This document shows, one piece after another, positions 10,070 through 24,654 of a stretch of 64,000 nt of DNA; position 1 is the stretch's first letter; the number at the start of each line of letters is the position of its first letter. Both the position numbers and the translations under genes were made by a program. A model generated the notes under the pieces. That model worked only from the letters and a program-made list of their open reading frames with translations, was not told the origin of the DNA and ran no database searches. The stretch is from positions 14,134,481-14,198,480 of the forward strand of contig CM040448.1 in the NCBI GenBank assembly GCA_022749755.1, written 5' to 3'. The DNA comes from Azadirachta indica (lineage: Eukaryota > Streptophyta > Magnoliopsida > Sapindales > Meliaceae).

Positions 10070-13000
10070 ATGGTAATCAACTTCATTGCATTTATCTGAT
10101 CGTCAAATCACATTTACTTCCTGTTTTACTTGCATGCTGAATTACGTTTTGAAAAATGTTTGTTCCTGAATTTGTAGGCAGAACCTGAGAAGAAGATTGA
10201 AACCTCGGAAGACCTCGAGCGGAAGAAGAAGAAAGAGGAAAAGGTATTTGTCTTCATTCGTGTCTGTATAAATGTGTTTGTTTTTATTTATTGATTTTTT
10301 TCTCCTCCGGCTGTAGGCAAAGGAGAAAGAAATGAAAAAACTGAAGGCGTTAGAAAAAGCAGAGCAAGCGAAGCTTAAGGTGATTTTCTTTTTAATTATT
10401 GGATTTGTGTTGTGTTGCTGCTACTGCCGATTGTTTATCGAGGTGATTTTTGTATTTTGTATTTGAAGGCACAACAAAAGCAAGAACAGGGGGCGACAAA
10501 GAAGAGTGTGAAAAAGAATGTTAAGCGAGACGATGGTGAAGAAAATCCGGAGGATTTTATTGATCCAGAGACGCCCGCTGGGGAGAAAAAGAAGATGTCT
10601 AAGCAAATGGCTAAAGAGTATAATCCAAGTGCCGTTGAGAAGTCGTGAGTATCAATTTTTCTTTAGTCTTAGACTAATCAGTTGAATGAATGAATTTGAA
10701 ATTTGTAATTTGTTTTGTTATGGGATTTTGTTTAGGTGGTATGGGTGGTGGGAGAAATCAGGATTTTTTGTGGCAGATAATAAAAGCACGAAGCCGCCTT
10801 TTGTGATTGTAAGTGTTTAAATTTGTTGTCTCAATTGAATGCATTCATCTGCTTGTGTTGTTTTTCATGTGTTGAAATATTCAATATTCATGGGATAATT
10901 TGTATAACAAACAGCAAGCTCAAGAAAATGAAGCATAAGCCAAGACCATAATCTGTTACTATATTGCACATTTCTTGTTATCAACTATTGAATTAGCTGG
11001 TATGGATGCCATTAAGTTTTGATGGTCATACGCAATTTTGCAGAAGGCAAAAGAGTATCTTGTATCTTTGTAATTATTTTGAACTGTAGGTTTGTATCCT
11101 TCATTCCCAGATCAGCAGTTGTTGATCAAGTTTGCAGGCCATTATATTTTCAAAGTGCCATATAACAATTGTTCAGTATGGGTAGAGAATTTCATATCAT
11201 GTAGAAAATTTCTATTTTCTGTTTGATGAATCTTGATCTTGATGTTTTTTTGTTGTTAGATGTGTTTGTTGTATCTTAGTTTTTACTTGTTCTCCTCATC
11301 AAGTTCTTTAATGTTTGGACATTCTTCTTCAGGTTCTTCCCCCACCAAATGTGACTGGGGCCCTCCATATAGGACATGCTCTTACTACTGCTCTACAGGT
11401 TTTGTAATAACATATTTTTTCTGTTTTGCTGATGCTTTGGCTTCTATACTGTATATTTCATTGACTTTTGATTTCACCTAATGCAGGATACGATCATACG
11501 TTGGAGGAGAATGTCCGGATATAATGCCTTGTGGGTACCTGGCATGGACCATGCTGGGATAGCAACACAGGTTATTTGTTGTTGTGATTTAATCATCAAG
11601 TTAGGGATACGTGCTATAATTTAGTTCACAGTTTTCTATCAGCATGTCCATCAGAATAATGTGAACTCTACCTGTTTACATGCATTCTAATAGGGGCTCT
11701 AGTTATGCATGCCTCATACCCTCGAAGAGTGGTTACATGGCAATGAAAATAATCATTTGTTCGTTTCATCACAAACTCTACATGCTTTGAGCATGTCCGT
11801 CATAATAGTGTGAACTCTTGCATGTGGTCTCCCACTCATGGCCTAGTTCTTGATCTATTATGCATAGTGTATCCTATCATGTTTTGCATATTTTAGCCTA
11901 TACCAGTTGATCTTCTCTGACCCTTAAAATGTGCCACATAAATGTAACATGTTTGTGCTGTTTGTTTAATGATATTCTCTGCTAGCCTACAGAATCTGAG
12001 ATTCTTTCTCTAATGAATTGCCTTGCTAATGCTGTACCGCAGTGTAGTTATATGACTCTCTGTGGTACCTATGAGCAGATAACAGAGCCCCATGCATTCT
12101 TAGGGCTTAAAATTTTATACAGGGTCTATTGAATTGTTCTTCTGTTTTCATTACATTACGAAAATTGTATCATGTGCTTGAAAGAAAACGAATCCTGACT
12201 TTTATGACTCAATGATTGTTTTTTAATTTATGTTATCTTTGTTGATGTTGTCATCCTTGTTATTATTGTTATTATTATTCTATTCCACTAATATGTTTCA
12301 TCTTCAAATTCACATTGCTGTCTGACTGGAATATTTGGTTGCCATTTGGTAGGTGGTTGTGGAGAAGAAATTAATGCGTGAACGGAAATTAACCCGGCAT
12401 GACATTGGTCGTGAGAAATTTGTATCTGAGGTGAACTTCGATTGTCATATGTTTATTCCTACTTTAAATTTATTGCTATACTGACTGTCTTTGAAAGAAG
12501 TTCCTATATCAATCTAATTGTTTGTTGTTTTGTTGATGTTATGGTGAAAAGGTCTGGAAGTGGAAGGATCAGTATGGGGGTACCATTTTAAGACAAGAAC
12601 GTCGGTTGGGTGCTTCTCTTGATTGGTCCCGTGAGGTGAAAATACAATTATCTTTGCTGCAATACAATGGTTTCTGTGTTCTTGTTTAGTTCTTTAGATT
12701 TTTCTGTTGATGTATCATTAAGATTTATCTTCTATCTTATTCTTTTTTTATTTTTCCAGTGCTTCACAATGGATGATCAAAGGTCAAAGGCTGTGACAGA
12801 GGCCTTTGTGCAGTTACACAAGAAGGGTCTCATATATAGGTAGGTTTTTCACAAAGCTACTTTTGGTATTTGTATAATTTCAGTCGTTTATGCTGTTGAA
12901 AAGATGGTTGCACTGTTCTACGCACATATTGAATAAGGCATTGTTTGCTTTTAACTGACACTTGGTTTCAAATTTTCAATGGCTAAATTGTATTTTGGCT

Positions 13001-16000
13001 TTTTATATCTTCCATCTGTAATAATGTCTGTATGCTTTTGAAGGTTGAATTTATATATGATTTTTTTATTATTATGATTTTTCTTCTCTTCTTTAATTAT
13101 GATGTTGCTGATGATAATACTACCATTTTTGTGGGATTGATGTTAGATGATAAAAATTCTAGGTATTTCAAACTACTGTGTTAATGTCAAGCTTTTTTTT
13201 TTTTTTTCCTTATAAATAGTTTGGAAATAGCTGGGACAGTGTCTGACTCTCTAATACCTGGAATTAGTTCAAGTTACTGTACAAGAGCTCTTATATTAAA
13301 TGGACAATGGCGGCTTTAAACTCAACTCTTTTACTTTCGGGTGAATATAATCTGTATTTTAGCTGGCTGTTTATCCTATTGTGTTCAGTTTGACGAGGAT
13401 TGTTTTGATGTTCTTACTATATCCTTTGCAGGGATGTTCGGCTAGTGAACTGGGATTGTGTCTTACGAACAGCTATATCTGATATTGAGGTAAGCACTTG
13501 CTTTAAATGTGTTATTCTAGTTACTAGATTGTCTCCTGCTTAATTTGGAAGTCACTTTGTGTTTATAGGTAGATTACATTGACATCCAAAGGAAGACAAT
13601 GAGAAATGTTCCTGGTTATGATAAACAAGTGGAATTTGGGGTTTTAACATCATTTGCTTACCCTCTAGAAGGAGGATTAGGTGAGATTGTTGTTGCCACT
13701 ACTAGGGTGGAAACAATGCTTGGTGACATTGCCATTGCTATACATCCTGAGGACACAAGGTACAGTCATCTGCATGGAAGATTTGCCATTCATCCATTTA
13801 ATGGAAGAAAACTTCCTATAATTTGCGACGCAATTCTTGTTGATCCAAATTTTGGGACTGGAGCTGTCAAGGTAAGAATTCTCATGTTTAACCAAGACTT
13901 TTATTCGTAAATTGTTTTTCTCAATGCACCTCTAGTTATGCCATTATTTTACAGGCTTCCCCTATATGTTTCTGCAGATAACTCCGGCCCATGACCCCAA
14001 TGATTTGGAAGTTGGCAGGCGGCATAATCTTGGATTTATAAACGTTTTTACTGATGATGGGAAAATAAATAGCAATGGCGGTCCCAACTTTGAGGGGATG
14101 CCACGATTTCAGGCTCGTGAGGCTGTGACTGAAGCATTACGCAAAAAGGTACTATTGCTGTACCATGTATGATAATCTGTTAACCTATTTTTTGTTATAC
14201 AATTTTTTAAGTACTCTTATTTCTTACTTATAGGGGCTGTATAGAGGTGCGAAAGACAATGAGATGCGCCTTGGTGTTTGTTCAAGAAGCAATGATGTTA
14301 TTGAGCCAATGATGAAGCCCCAGTGGTATGTCAAGTGCAAAAGCATGGCAATGGAGGCTCTTGATGCGGTTATGGATACCGAAAATAGGAAGCTTGAGAT
14401 CATCCCTAAACAATATACTGCTGAATGGAGAAGGTTCTCTATTGTCATCTTACTTGTCTTCTGCATTAATAATGATGTAGTCAGGCTATTGGGGAAGGAT
14501 TCTGCTCTTCTGATTTTGCCTTTTGCATTTACTTTCTGCTTGGAGTCTATGGATCAATATGCTTTCCCAAAAATATTTTCAGATTTGTAGTATGTTGACT
14601 TCAATAATAGTCCGTCAAAGTTAATGAGTGATAAACTATGGCAGTCTGAAACTTAGGTGAAATTTAGCTGCAATCCATTTGATAGTGGGGCTAATCGATT
14701 GTGTTTATCATTTTAATTATGGGAACTTTTTCTTCATGTGTTACCTATTTATATTTATATTACACCATGATGAGTCTTGCTGATTCTGAGTTTTGAATTT
14801 CACAGATGGCTTGAGGCCATTCGTGACTGGTGTATCTCGAGGCAGCTCTGGTGGGGTCATCGAATTCCTGCATGGTATGTGACATTGGGAGAGGATGAAA
14901 TGAAGGAACTAGGGTCATACAATGACCACTGGATTGTTGCTAGAGATGAGAAAGAAGCACTAGCTGAGGCTAATGAAAGATTTGCTGGGAAGAAGTTTGA
15001 AATGTCTCAAGATCCTGATGTACTAGACACGTGGTTTTCTTCTGGTCTCTTTCCATTATCAGTGTTGGGATGGCCTGATGATACAGATGATTTCAAGGCA
15101 TTTTATCCAACTTCTGTTCTTGAAACTGGACATGACATTTTGTTTTTCTGGGTTGCTCGGATGGTGATGTTAGGAACCCAACTGGGAAGAGATGTACCCT
15201 TCAAGAAGGTAAGTGAATGCTAATGCTAATTACTATTAAGTTCATCCTTTATTCTTTATGTACTACCTAACAAGAATGAGCCTCTTATTAGAAGGATGTC
15301 AAATACTGTAGCTGCTTGGTGACATCTTTTGTAACTTATGCCTGCCATATTTCTGTCCAAGGCTAAGAAGAAAGTGATTGAATTGTGTTTTTAAGTTTTC
15401 AATTTTGAATTTACTTTGTTAGAGAAATATGGCAGGTTTTCATTGCTGCCTTGTTAGAGGTAAAATATAAGAAGTTATATTAAATGGCAAGGACTGATTT
15501 TTTTTTGCTGTTTTCCTTTTGCTTAAGATAGGAAGCAAACACACTGAGTTTAAATAAAAGTTGGTCCCATAATTTAGTTCTTCAAAGCTATTTGATTGAT
15601 TATATATGATTTAAAAATTGTTGGGATAGATAATTGTTTTTCTTTTATTATCGTTGTAGCTGTGATATGGATAATTTCTGTTAATCTAGTATTGGTATGA
15701 TAATTTGACCTTTTCTATTTGTCATTTCAATTAATGTATGGTTGCCATGTGCTTGTACACTTTCGTTGATTGATTAAAATTTCTCCATATTAAGCCTGAC
15801 TTGTATGCTTATTCATTCATTTATTGTACTTAATAGAGGCATCTTCTTCTTTGTTTTTTTTTCCTGGTATAGAATGTGTATTCAAGATGTAAGGCTCAGT
15901 CCATCTCTTATACTAATTTGTTTCAATTAATGAAATTCCTTTGCACCAATTGACATTTGTTTGTCTGGAGACCCGTGGGGCATGATGAATATGGAGCAAA

Positions 16001-19000
16001 TTAATGTCATTTAATATTGTGTCTCACCCAATGTTACTAGACTTTCCACAAAATATCTTTGTGATGTAATAATCAACAAAATAAGTATGCCTTGCACTGT
16101 ATATTATCCCAATTTGGTATTTATTAGGAACAACGGGCATTCTAAGAGTAGTTGTAGAGCAGCTGCCTTAGTTCCTATGCAATAGCACGAAATATTTGGA
16201 CCAGTGATAGAAATATCTTCAGAACAATTATACAAAATATGGAATTCTCAAATGCCAAATGGCATATTGTATTTGTAATTCAAGGTGATAAAGCAAGGGA
16301 GGCATTAAGTTGTTCCTTCTTAAGAGTCTGTCAAAATTTTCTGTTTTAATTGTCATACATAAGGAAGAAATACTTTATATGCTGCTTGCTGTCTGATTGA
16401 AGTATGTGAAGCAGATCTGTTAATTCATTTTATACCATGCAGGTTTATCTGCATCCAATGATCCGCGATGCACATGGGCGTAAAATGTCAAAATCTTTGG
16501 GAAATGTCGTGGACCCCCTTGAAGTTATAAATGGGATTACTCTTGAAGGTCTTCACAAGAGGTTGGAGGAGGGTAATCTGGATCCCAAAGAGTTGGACAT
16601 TGCAAAAAAGGGACAGAAGGCTGACTTCCCTAATGGTATCACTGAATGTGGTGCAGATGCTCTTCGATTTGCACTTGTTTCATACACAGCTCAGGTTCAT
16701 GTTTTTACCTATTTAATTCATTAGTATTCAAATCTACAACCTAAATCATTATATTCCTTTTTTTGAGGTACTTGAAAACACGAGTCTAAATTAGTATTTT
16801 TCTTCAACTCTTTTTTGCAGTCTGATAAAATAAATTTGGATATCCAAAGAGTTGTTGGGTACCGACAATGGTGTAACAAGTTGTGGAATGCTGTTCGATT
16901 TGCAATGAGCAAACTTGGGGAGTATTATACCCCTCCATTGAATTTAGATCCGGAAAGCATGCCATTTATCTGCAAATGGATTCTCTCAGTGCTTAACAAG
17001 GCTGTATCCAGAACTGTAAAAGCATTAAATTCATATGAGTTCTCAGATGCAACCAGCACAGTGTATTCGTGGTGGCAATATCAGTTCTGTGATGTTTTTA
17101 TTGAAGCAATTAAGCCTTACTTTGCTGGTGATAATCCTGCATTTGCCTCTGAAAGGAGTTCTGCGCGAGATGCACTTTGGGTATGCTTGGAGACTGGCTT
17201 GCTGTTGCTTCATCCATTTATGCCATTTGTCACCGAAGAGTTGTGGCAGCGACTTCCACAACCAAAGGGCTGTACAAGAAAAGACTCAATAATGTTATGT
17301 GAATACCCAACAGCTGTAAAGGTAAGTTTTAGTTTTGGTAATTGAAAGAGAATATTTGATGAATTCAATGTAGAATTTTTGACCAGGAATGTTTCCACAG
17401 TTCCACTACCGGCTTTCTTTACAATTAGGATACTCCATTACACTTTCAGCGAGAAAAACTTGACAACTAATGATGACAAAGTGTGTTTTTGTACATTCAT
17501 TGATTTAAGTATCTTAATTTCAGTTTTTAGCTAACCACTGTTTATTCGACTCTGCAGAGCTGGACAAATGAAAGGGCTGAATTTGAAATGGATCTTGTTG
17601 AGTCCACTGTGAAATGCCTTAGGTCACTCAGGGCAGAGGTGCTTGGAAAGCCTAAGAATGAAAGGTGAACATTAGAGAGTTTTGGTGTTCTCTTTTTATA
17701 CTCATCTACAAAATATGCAATTGATTTTGTTCCAAATTCTAAACTCATTTATAATCTTAAACAGCAAATGTAGTGTGGTTGCTTTTCATTGAAAAATTGG
17801 TATGTTAACCATAGCTGTGAACTTGCAAACCTATTCCATCCTCTTTCCAATGTTCATAAAAAGGGAACTATTTATGAAAAATGTAATAATTTACAAGTTT
17901 GCCTTCGTTATTCCTCTTTAGTTCTCCCACCAAGCACATTCAAGAAAAAATATTGTAGCCAAAAAGGTGTTTTGTTGGAAGAAACGAGATTGATAATTTT
18001 TTTTCTGCTTATGCTGTTAACAAATAATTAATTATCCAAACAATTTTGTCAGTCCAATAAACTATAATGAAACTTGTTGAAGAGAAATGGTGATTAATTC
18101 TCTCTTTATATTTTTTAGCTCGGATCTGCTTATTTGTATTTTTAGAGAGTTAAAATTTAAGAAATTAGGGGTTTTAATTGGAGGGATCCGTCCTCAAGTT
18201 CAAATCAGTTTGTTAAATTTCACTAATTTAAGTGGGAAAATCATTAATATCTAGCTGAAATATTTATATTTTTTCTTATCTTCAGGTTTCCAGCTTTTGC
18301 ATTTTGCCAAACTGAAGCAGTTGCAGAAATTATCAGAAGTCGTGAATTGGAAATTTCAACTCTTGCCACTTTATCATCTTTAAAGGTATATTGCAGGTCC
18401 TTGATGTCTTATTTATCAAGCTGAAATTTTTAAGTCAGGATTATATTGTGGTTCATATTACTCAAAATTCGCAGCAAGCATACAGCAGCCATTTTTCAGT
18501 TTTAGCACATAAATTTTCCCATCTTCAAAAATTGAAGCAGCATTTTGTAGGTCCATTTAAGTAACAAACTATGTTGGTTCGAAGTCTTTTTTTCTGACGT
18601 AAAACTTCTACAGGTTCTATTGAGCGGAACTGACGAAGCTACAACAGATTGTGCATTTGAGAATGTGAACGAGAACCTTAAAGTTTACCTTAAGGTTCAA
18701 GGAAACCTCGACTTAGATGCAGAGCGCGAAAAGATCAGAAATAAGTTGACTGACATACGGAAGTAAGTTTTTACTCTATCAAAGCCAATATTTCCCATTT
18801 ATTCTGCTGGCATGTTGGGGGTTCATCAATTATATAATTCATCTCTTAACAGGCAACAGGAGAAACTGGAGAAGCAAATTAATATTCCTGGTTATCAAGA
18901 AAAGGTTCCAGCTCATATCCAAGAAGAGAATGCTGCAAAGCTGGCTAAAATTCTGCAAGAACTTGACTTTTTTGAAAAGGAAAGCACCCGTCTGGGAGTT

Positions 19001-19012
19001 GAAACAAAATAG
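10070..19012 (+). CDS. VALRS: Valyl-tRNA synthetase (valine--tRNA ligase)
   Basis: The enzyme charges tRNA-Val with valine. There are 21 exons: 10070-10072, 10178-10243, 10317-10379, 10469-10644, 10736-10808, 11333-11398, 11487-11570, 12353-12430, 12552-12635, 12760-12839, 13432-13489, 13569-13871, 13978-14148, 14234-14433, 14806-15208, 16443-16694, 16821-17321, 17558-17664, 18286-18385, 18614-18762 and 18853-19012. All have GT-AG borders and sum to 3177 nt, 1058 residues. The first coding exon is just the ATG. Residues 1-90 are a lysine/glutamate-rich extension typical of eukaryotic ValRS. The class-I HIGH motif is at 139-142 and KMSKS at 650-654 (RKMSKSLGN). The editing domain (TRVETMLGD) lies between them, followed by the anticodon-binding domain. 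The C-terminal coiled coil ends near [19 protein letters not shown]. Length matches the Arabidopsis cytosolic form. Plants commonly use one ValRS gene for cytosol and mitochondria; see the finding on the upstream leader. Introns over 300 bp (11571-12352, 12840-13431, 15209-16442, 17665-18285) hold nothing recognisable. Confidence 0.97.
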
Positions 19013-22000
19013 GATCAACAACTGTAGTCATTGTTATTGCTTGGTTCTTGAGTTTGATCACTCTTTATAGTCTCCTGGAGGTTGTGCCACAACTCGCTGA
19101 TTGAATTTTAACCTTTGGTTCTGCATTGTTTTGTCTAGATACCATTTTGAAATATATGAACACTAATGTTTTATTGCATTATTTGTGTTCGATATTTTGA
19201 TTAATTGACTTATTTAATACAAAGAATTAATCATCTGAAGTCGCACAAATACCATAAATAATCGAAAGTCTAATATATTATACGTGTAACATGTCTCATT
19301 TTCTTTTTCTTTGGAAGGAGGATGTAATATACATGTAACATTATTATTTTTCTTTTGTTTTCTTAAAACTGGAAAAATGGAATATCATTTTACAAGTAGA
19401 ATCTGAATGTCAGTTATTCGATTCTCTTTTACACAATACAGTAGTATTGATTGGGCATTTGAAATTTTGATTCCGCAGTCTCTTATTTGCAGAATATACA
19501 CAATATGTAGTTGAGACAAATGTTGTTGACCCTTTAGCCTTCTTCTAGATTGTGTAAACATTGTCCCTTTCACAATTTCATACCCCATTAACACGTAATA
19601 CACATTCTAGACATAAACTGTGAATGAAATCTAGAGTGATGATGACCTCTGCCCAATAGACAGCGCCATCTTCAGTTCAAAGCTTGTGTGGTCTTTTTCT
19701 ACCGTTTAAATTTTGTTCCATTTTCGGCTAAGTTAAAAAGTTACTGGGAAATTTTTCTTATTTCTAATTTCTATCTATTGCAATACATGTATCTAGTGCT
19801 AGACTTTTTGATGTTGAAGCGCTCTCATTGCGACATGGATATGCTATCACGTCACATCATATTATATATATACAAATATATAACCCCATTTGACTACATC
19901 GGCAAAAGAATTACTATAAAATATATGGTGCCATTAACCTATAGCTTTTATAGCCCCACCAAACGAGCCAAGCTACACAATTCACATACTAAAATTTTTC
20001 GTTTTCTCGTTATTTAACTAGAGAGAGAAAACTCTTATATAAATTGATGTAGCTTTGTTATATTGCATAATATGTATAACTTGTTTTCGTATACCCATTA
20101 AACTGTATAACGATATGGTGACAATAACATTAATTAATTTGCATCCATAATTTTATATAACAATTTTTATACGTACTAGTAATTTTGTTTAATCATTTTA
20201 AATGGGTTTTCAAGCTTGCTGGAAAGAATGAAATTGGTTCTCAAATTCTAAGCTTGAATAGTGTATATACAATTAGGTCAACCTATTCCTTGCCTACTCC
20301 AAGTTTTGTGGCATACAGAAGGTTGCAAGATAAGACCGACGACGCCGACAAATCTTTCCGAATGATATTATGATTGATCTGAGTTTCAATTTGATTCTGA
20401 ATATCATCAAGCAAGCAAAACAGTTGAAAATGATTGATTTTATCAACTGTTACCTATGGCTTGAACCCAACAAAGACTTTCTTTCCCTTTTCTTTTTTGT
20501 TCTTTTGCTTATTAGCCCTAACCTCTCTTCAAAGGACACATATGTATGAGTTTCAAATTCTCGTGTATAATGTCACTTTTAGAATGTTTCTGTGATGATT
20601 GTCAATTTGCATTGAAAAGGACTTCACCGATATTGTTGCCAAATGCAGAAGACGGAAAGGGAAGATATTCAAACAATTTTCAAGTGGAAAAAATGGAACA
20701 CAATATTCGAGCTGATTATTATTATCAAATCTCAATGTATATTGCCACCCTATCCCCACTCTCAACTTCCAAATTGAAAAGATATGTCTAGATATGCGTA
20801 ATTATCACTTGCAAATGTGGACTAGAATAACAACAATCTCAGCCTGGAACCAAATCAATTATCGTGTATATTTCAACTTAATGTTAAAAGTATAACAATT
20901 AAATTATTTAATGGACATTCCCTTTTATTTGATAGTTAATATATGTCATCTTCAGCACACCTATACTTATCAACTAGTCACAAGTTAATTCAATATCACA
21001 ATACTTTGATTCTAAACATGTCCTAAAATAACTTCCTTATCGTAATGCAAGTTATATGTATGATTTATACATTTTGAACAATTTTACACTAGAAGAAAGA
21101 TTTTAGCAATAAAAAAATAGGTACAACTAATCAAATGAGAGACGTAATGAATCTTTTCTCTTCATAATATACATAAAGTAATATATAAAATATAAAAAGT
21201 TAGCTATAGGTAAATACACCTTGCATGTATATATGGTTTATATTTCTTCAGTCGAGCAGAGAAAAAATAAGTAGTATTTACAGATCTCTTGACATTTATA
21301 TGTTTAAAGACAAAAACACTTACCCTACACTGTGCGAATATTTTTCTTTTCTGTTAATGATTCCCTTAACTTATATTTTCATATTCTTCTAAGTATTTTA
21401 ATGTCTAGCCAGCTCCAATATGCAATGAAAGGAAATTCCCATGTCTCAAGTCATCACTACAAGCAAAAAAGGGTCAGGAATTCAGTGGAAAATCAGACTA
21501 GAAATTTCCACAAATGAAAAAACAAATCATGCATCAATTGATCAGTTTCCTTTTGGGTTCTCCTTATTTTGTGCAACGGGTTTGTTAGAAGTCACTTTCA
21601 GATAGTGCTTTCTTACGATTGTAAGAATGCTTGCTTGTAGCACCCATTTGTATGCCTTTTCTCCTTATCCTAACTTCTTTATTAGGAGAAAAAATGAAAC
21701 TAAATTATTTAAAGGCATTAAAAATAAACACTACATCCCATTGCTCTCTCATGTTCATGTTGACCTTGAGCGTAAAACCATCGAAATCTTGACCATTTTT
21801 GCAGGAATAATAAATTAAAAAAAGAAGAAGAAAATGTAAATTATTATTAATAATTATTAGTTGATGCTTCTTGTCTTGGCTTGACTTTGGGTGCCGTAGA
21901 TTGCTCAACTCTACCCTTTGTCAAATTTAGTCAACTCATCGCTATTATGGAAATTTTGTTTGCTTTTCTTTTTTCTTTTTTTTTGGGGGGGTCCATGGAT

Positions 22001-23182
22001 TGAAAATCTTCTGGCAACACTACTGCATTCTTTCAAAGGAACCATCATTATATGCAGATTTTACGGGAAAATTTTGTGAACTCATTTTCAACTTTGATAT
22101 TCTAAGAAACCCTAGTGTTTTTTGGATTAAGTTGCCAAGAGTTGCAACGAAATACAGCAAAATTTTGAGCTACTATCAAAATGAGTTCAATCTCTCTTAC
22201 ACTAGTCATACGTTTTAGTGGGATTTGATATTTTCACATCTGTGTACACTATGACTATAAATATATATATATATATATATATCATAGATGCATGCATATG
22301 AATATAAATTAATCAGATCATGATTATTGCCTTACAGTGAAAGTTAAATTTGAACAGTGTAAATTGATGCCTAGTAATTAAGTCAAAATCTTTAATACTA
22401 ACAAATTACTACTTCAATGATGAAAATGTGAAACCACTACTAGAATCTTCTGTAATCTAGTTAAACTTAATTACGAATACGGATTAGTTTAATTTAAAAA
22501 GACTTCTTGAGATCATAATAAAGATTTGAAATGTGAATTCCTCCCAAACTAAAATGGAGAGGGATGTGGTTTACATTTTTAAAATCTTTTAAAATTAATA
22601 TACACTGCTGCCCACTTTTTATTTGATACTAAAGCCTGGTAGCTTGCAATACAAAGCTTTATTAAAAAAACAAAGATGCCTTACGAAATTTTAAGGTTAG
22701 TCCTGACAAATTAAAGAAGGCATCACATTCGAAGATTTAGACAGAAGACAACCTTTATTTTCCCTCCACTCATCCTTAATTTAGAGACCTCCTTGTACTT
22801 AATTGATTATGTATGTAATCATAATTAACTATCAAATTAATTAGCTTGAAGAATGGCCTGTATAGTGGTGATGAGAATCTCTAATCCTTTATAATTATGT
22901 TGGGTTTCATTCAACAAAGTGCTTTTACCCTCTCATTCACGGAAATTTGGACAAACTTTCTATTGCCCCATTGTCTGCTTCGTAATTACTTAGAAGCTTC
23001 ACTATCAAGGGATATATTGTGACCAAAATGTTTGTTCTACTTAAAAAGGCGTCAACAATATTTACTACTGATTAATTAGTGTATACTAAATTTACATTTT
23101 AAAAACTACAGACGTTTGCACCAATTAAAAGATTTCTATATATAAATATATTTTGGACCTAGAATGCCTAATTACCAACATA

Positions 23183-23217
<35 letters not shown>

Positions 23218-24654
23218 ATGGTAACAAAAAGAATAGGAAGCTTATCAGATTAGTACAACTTGTGGAGATAATAAAAAGTAGCTAGGATTATTTTGGTAAT
23301 GGCAAACAAATTCAATATGCTTAATTATTGCCCAAACGAAGAGACATATTGCGGCTGGTAGATGTACGATATTTATGCAAAAGAACATATATGCAATTGC
23401 AATCCAATGAAGAAGAGACCGCAGATTTCAAAAAGCCATTAACTTTTTTTTTAAAATGAATTATCTCTAAGAGCAAACCCTAGAGAGCATCAAAAAGCCA
23501 TTAACTTATCTGATAGTAAGATTTGATTTGGCTTGTTTGTGCTTAAGATAATAAAGTGATTTGGAATTGAAAAGGCTTGGAAAAAAAACTATGAGACCAG
23601 TCAAATATTCCCATTTCCGCATCGAATTCAGTCTTGATCACTCTCGCCATTAATTGTTTCAGCTCCAAGCAATTAATTTCTCTGGAGACTGAAAGTTTGA
23701 TATATATCAAAAGGAAAGGATATAATAAACATTCGATCGGCATATTTCTTTACGTACGTACAATTTCATTGATTTGTTTTGTTGTTTGTTCACGTGCAGA
23801 CATTTATATATGCTAGCTACACCGTTTTGGTTCTCTCATTTTAAAGGCAAGAGAGTAGCAAAAGCACTTGTTGGAAAAGCAGTTATCCGTGTGGCTGAGG
23901 ACGAATTAACTTAGACAGGACGGGACAAGATGAATAAGTGCTTGAATTAAAATCACTTCAGCACTATACTTTCTAATTAATTCTATAATTTACCGTAATT
24001 CACTAGTAAAGTCTTTTAGAATTAATGTAATTTATGAATACTGAAGAGGGGTTTAGTTTATAGTTTAAAATATTATTTTCTTCACCATAAGATAAAGCTG
24101 CAATAGAGATCCCAAAAACTGTATCTAGAAGCATCGATCCCACTTGCTTTTGCAACATGTATAATTATAGTTTATATGTTATTATTTCCCACACAAAAAG
24201 TGATGTAAACATCACCTTAGTTAGTTGATTACTTTAAGGAATATTAATTTGTGCAATCATTTCAAACTAATGATGATTAACAGTTTCAAGCATACCTTAT
24301 TAGATTTTGTTAAAACTATGGATAATTGATTAATTAATTAACAACCTTAATTATAAGATTCCTTTCATAATTTCATCATTATTTACAACAGCTAATGTTA
24401 TAAAACTAGTCATTGTGTAAGAAATTAATTAAAAGAGGGGAAAAAAATAAAAACTACAGCATACACATTCAAGATTTGGAGCTCCTACAGGAACTAAAAA
24501 CTTACAAAGTTACAACTGAATTTAAACAACCCCAAGTTTGAAAGCAGTTGTTATGATAAAGTTACAACTGGTTAGAGAGTAACAATAATATTAATTAATA
24601 ATTAATCCTACATCAAATAATGTCTTAATAATTCTGGATAATATTATATATAGA
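19013..24654. other. Gene-poor spacer, 5.6 kb
   Basis: It begins with the ValRS 3' UTR. The rest is AT-rich with no frame I can tie to a protein family. A (TA)n run lies at about 22260-22282 and a compound (CA)n(TA)n run at 23183-23217. A short inverted repeat (AACAGTTGA/TCAACTGTT) lies near 20421-20453. The open frame 20185-20373 (plus) has no recognised domain and no supporting splice structure. No known microRNA mature sequence was spotted by eye. Confidence 0.5.
23183..23217. repeat. Compound (AC)n(AT)n microsatellite
   Basis: About twelve AC units are followed directly by about five AT units. This is a simple-sequence repeat in intergenic DNA with no associated gene. Confidence 0.95.

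Noticed and set aside
14434..14590. Extension of the ValRS frame past exon 14
   Set aside because: Reads through a good donor (AG|GTTCTC) into an intron; exon 15 restores the conserved [11 protein letters not shown] sequence.
20185..20373. 62-codon plus frame that looks mildly protein-like
   Set aside because: No family resemblance, no plausible neighbouring exons, and no conserved start context could be seen.
23876..23955. Short inverted repeat (AAGCACTT/AAGTGCTT) as a microRNA hairpin
   Set aside because: The stem is only ~8 bp with a long loop; no known mature microRNA sequence is present.
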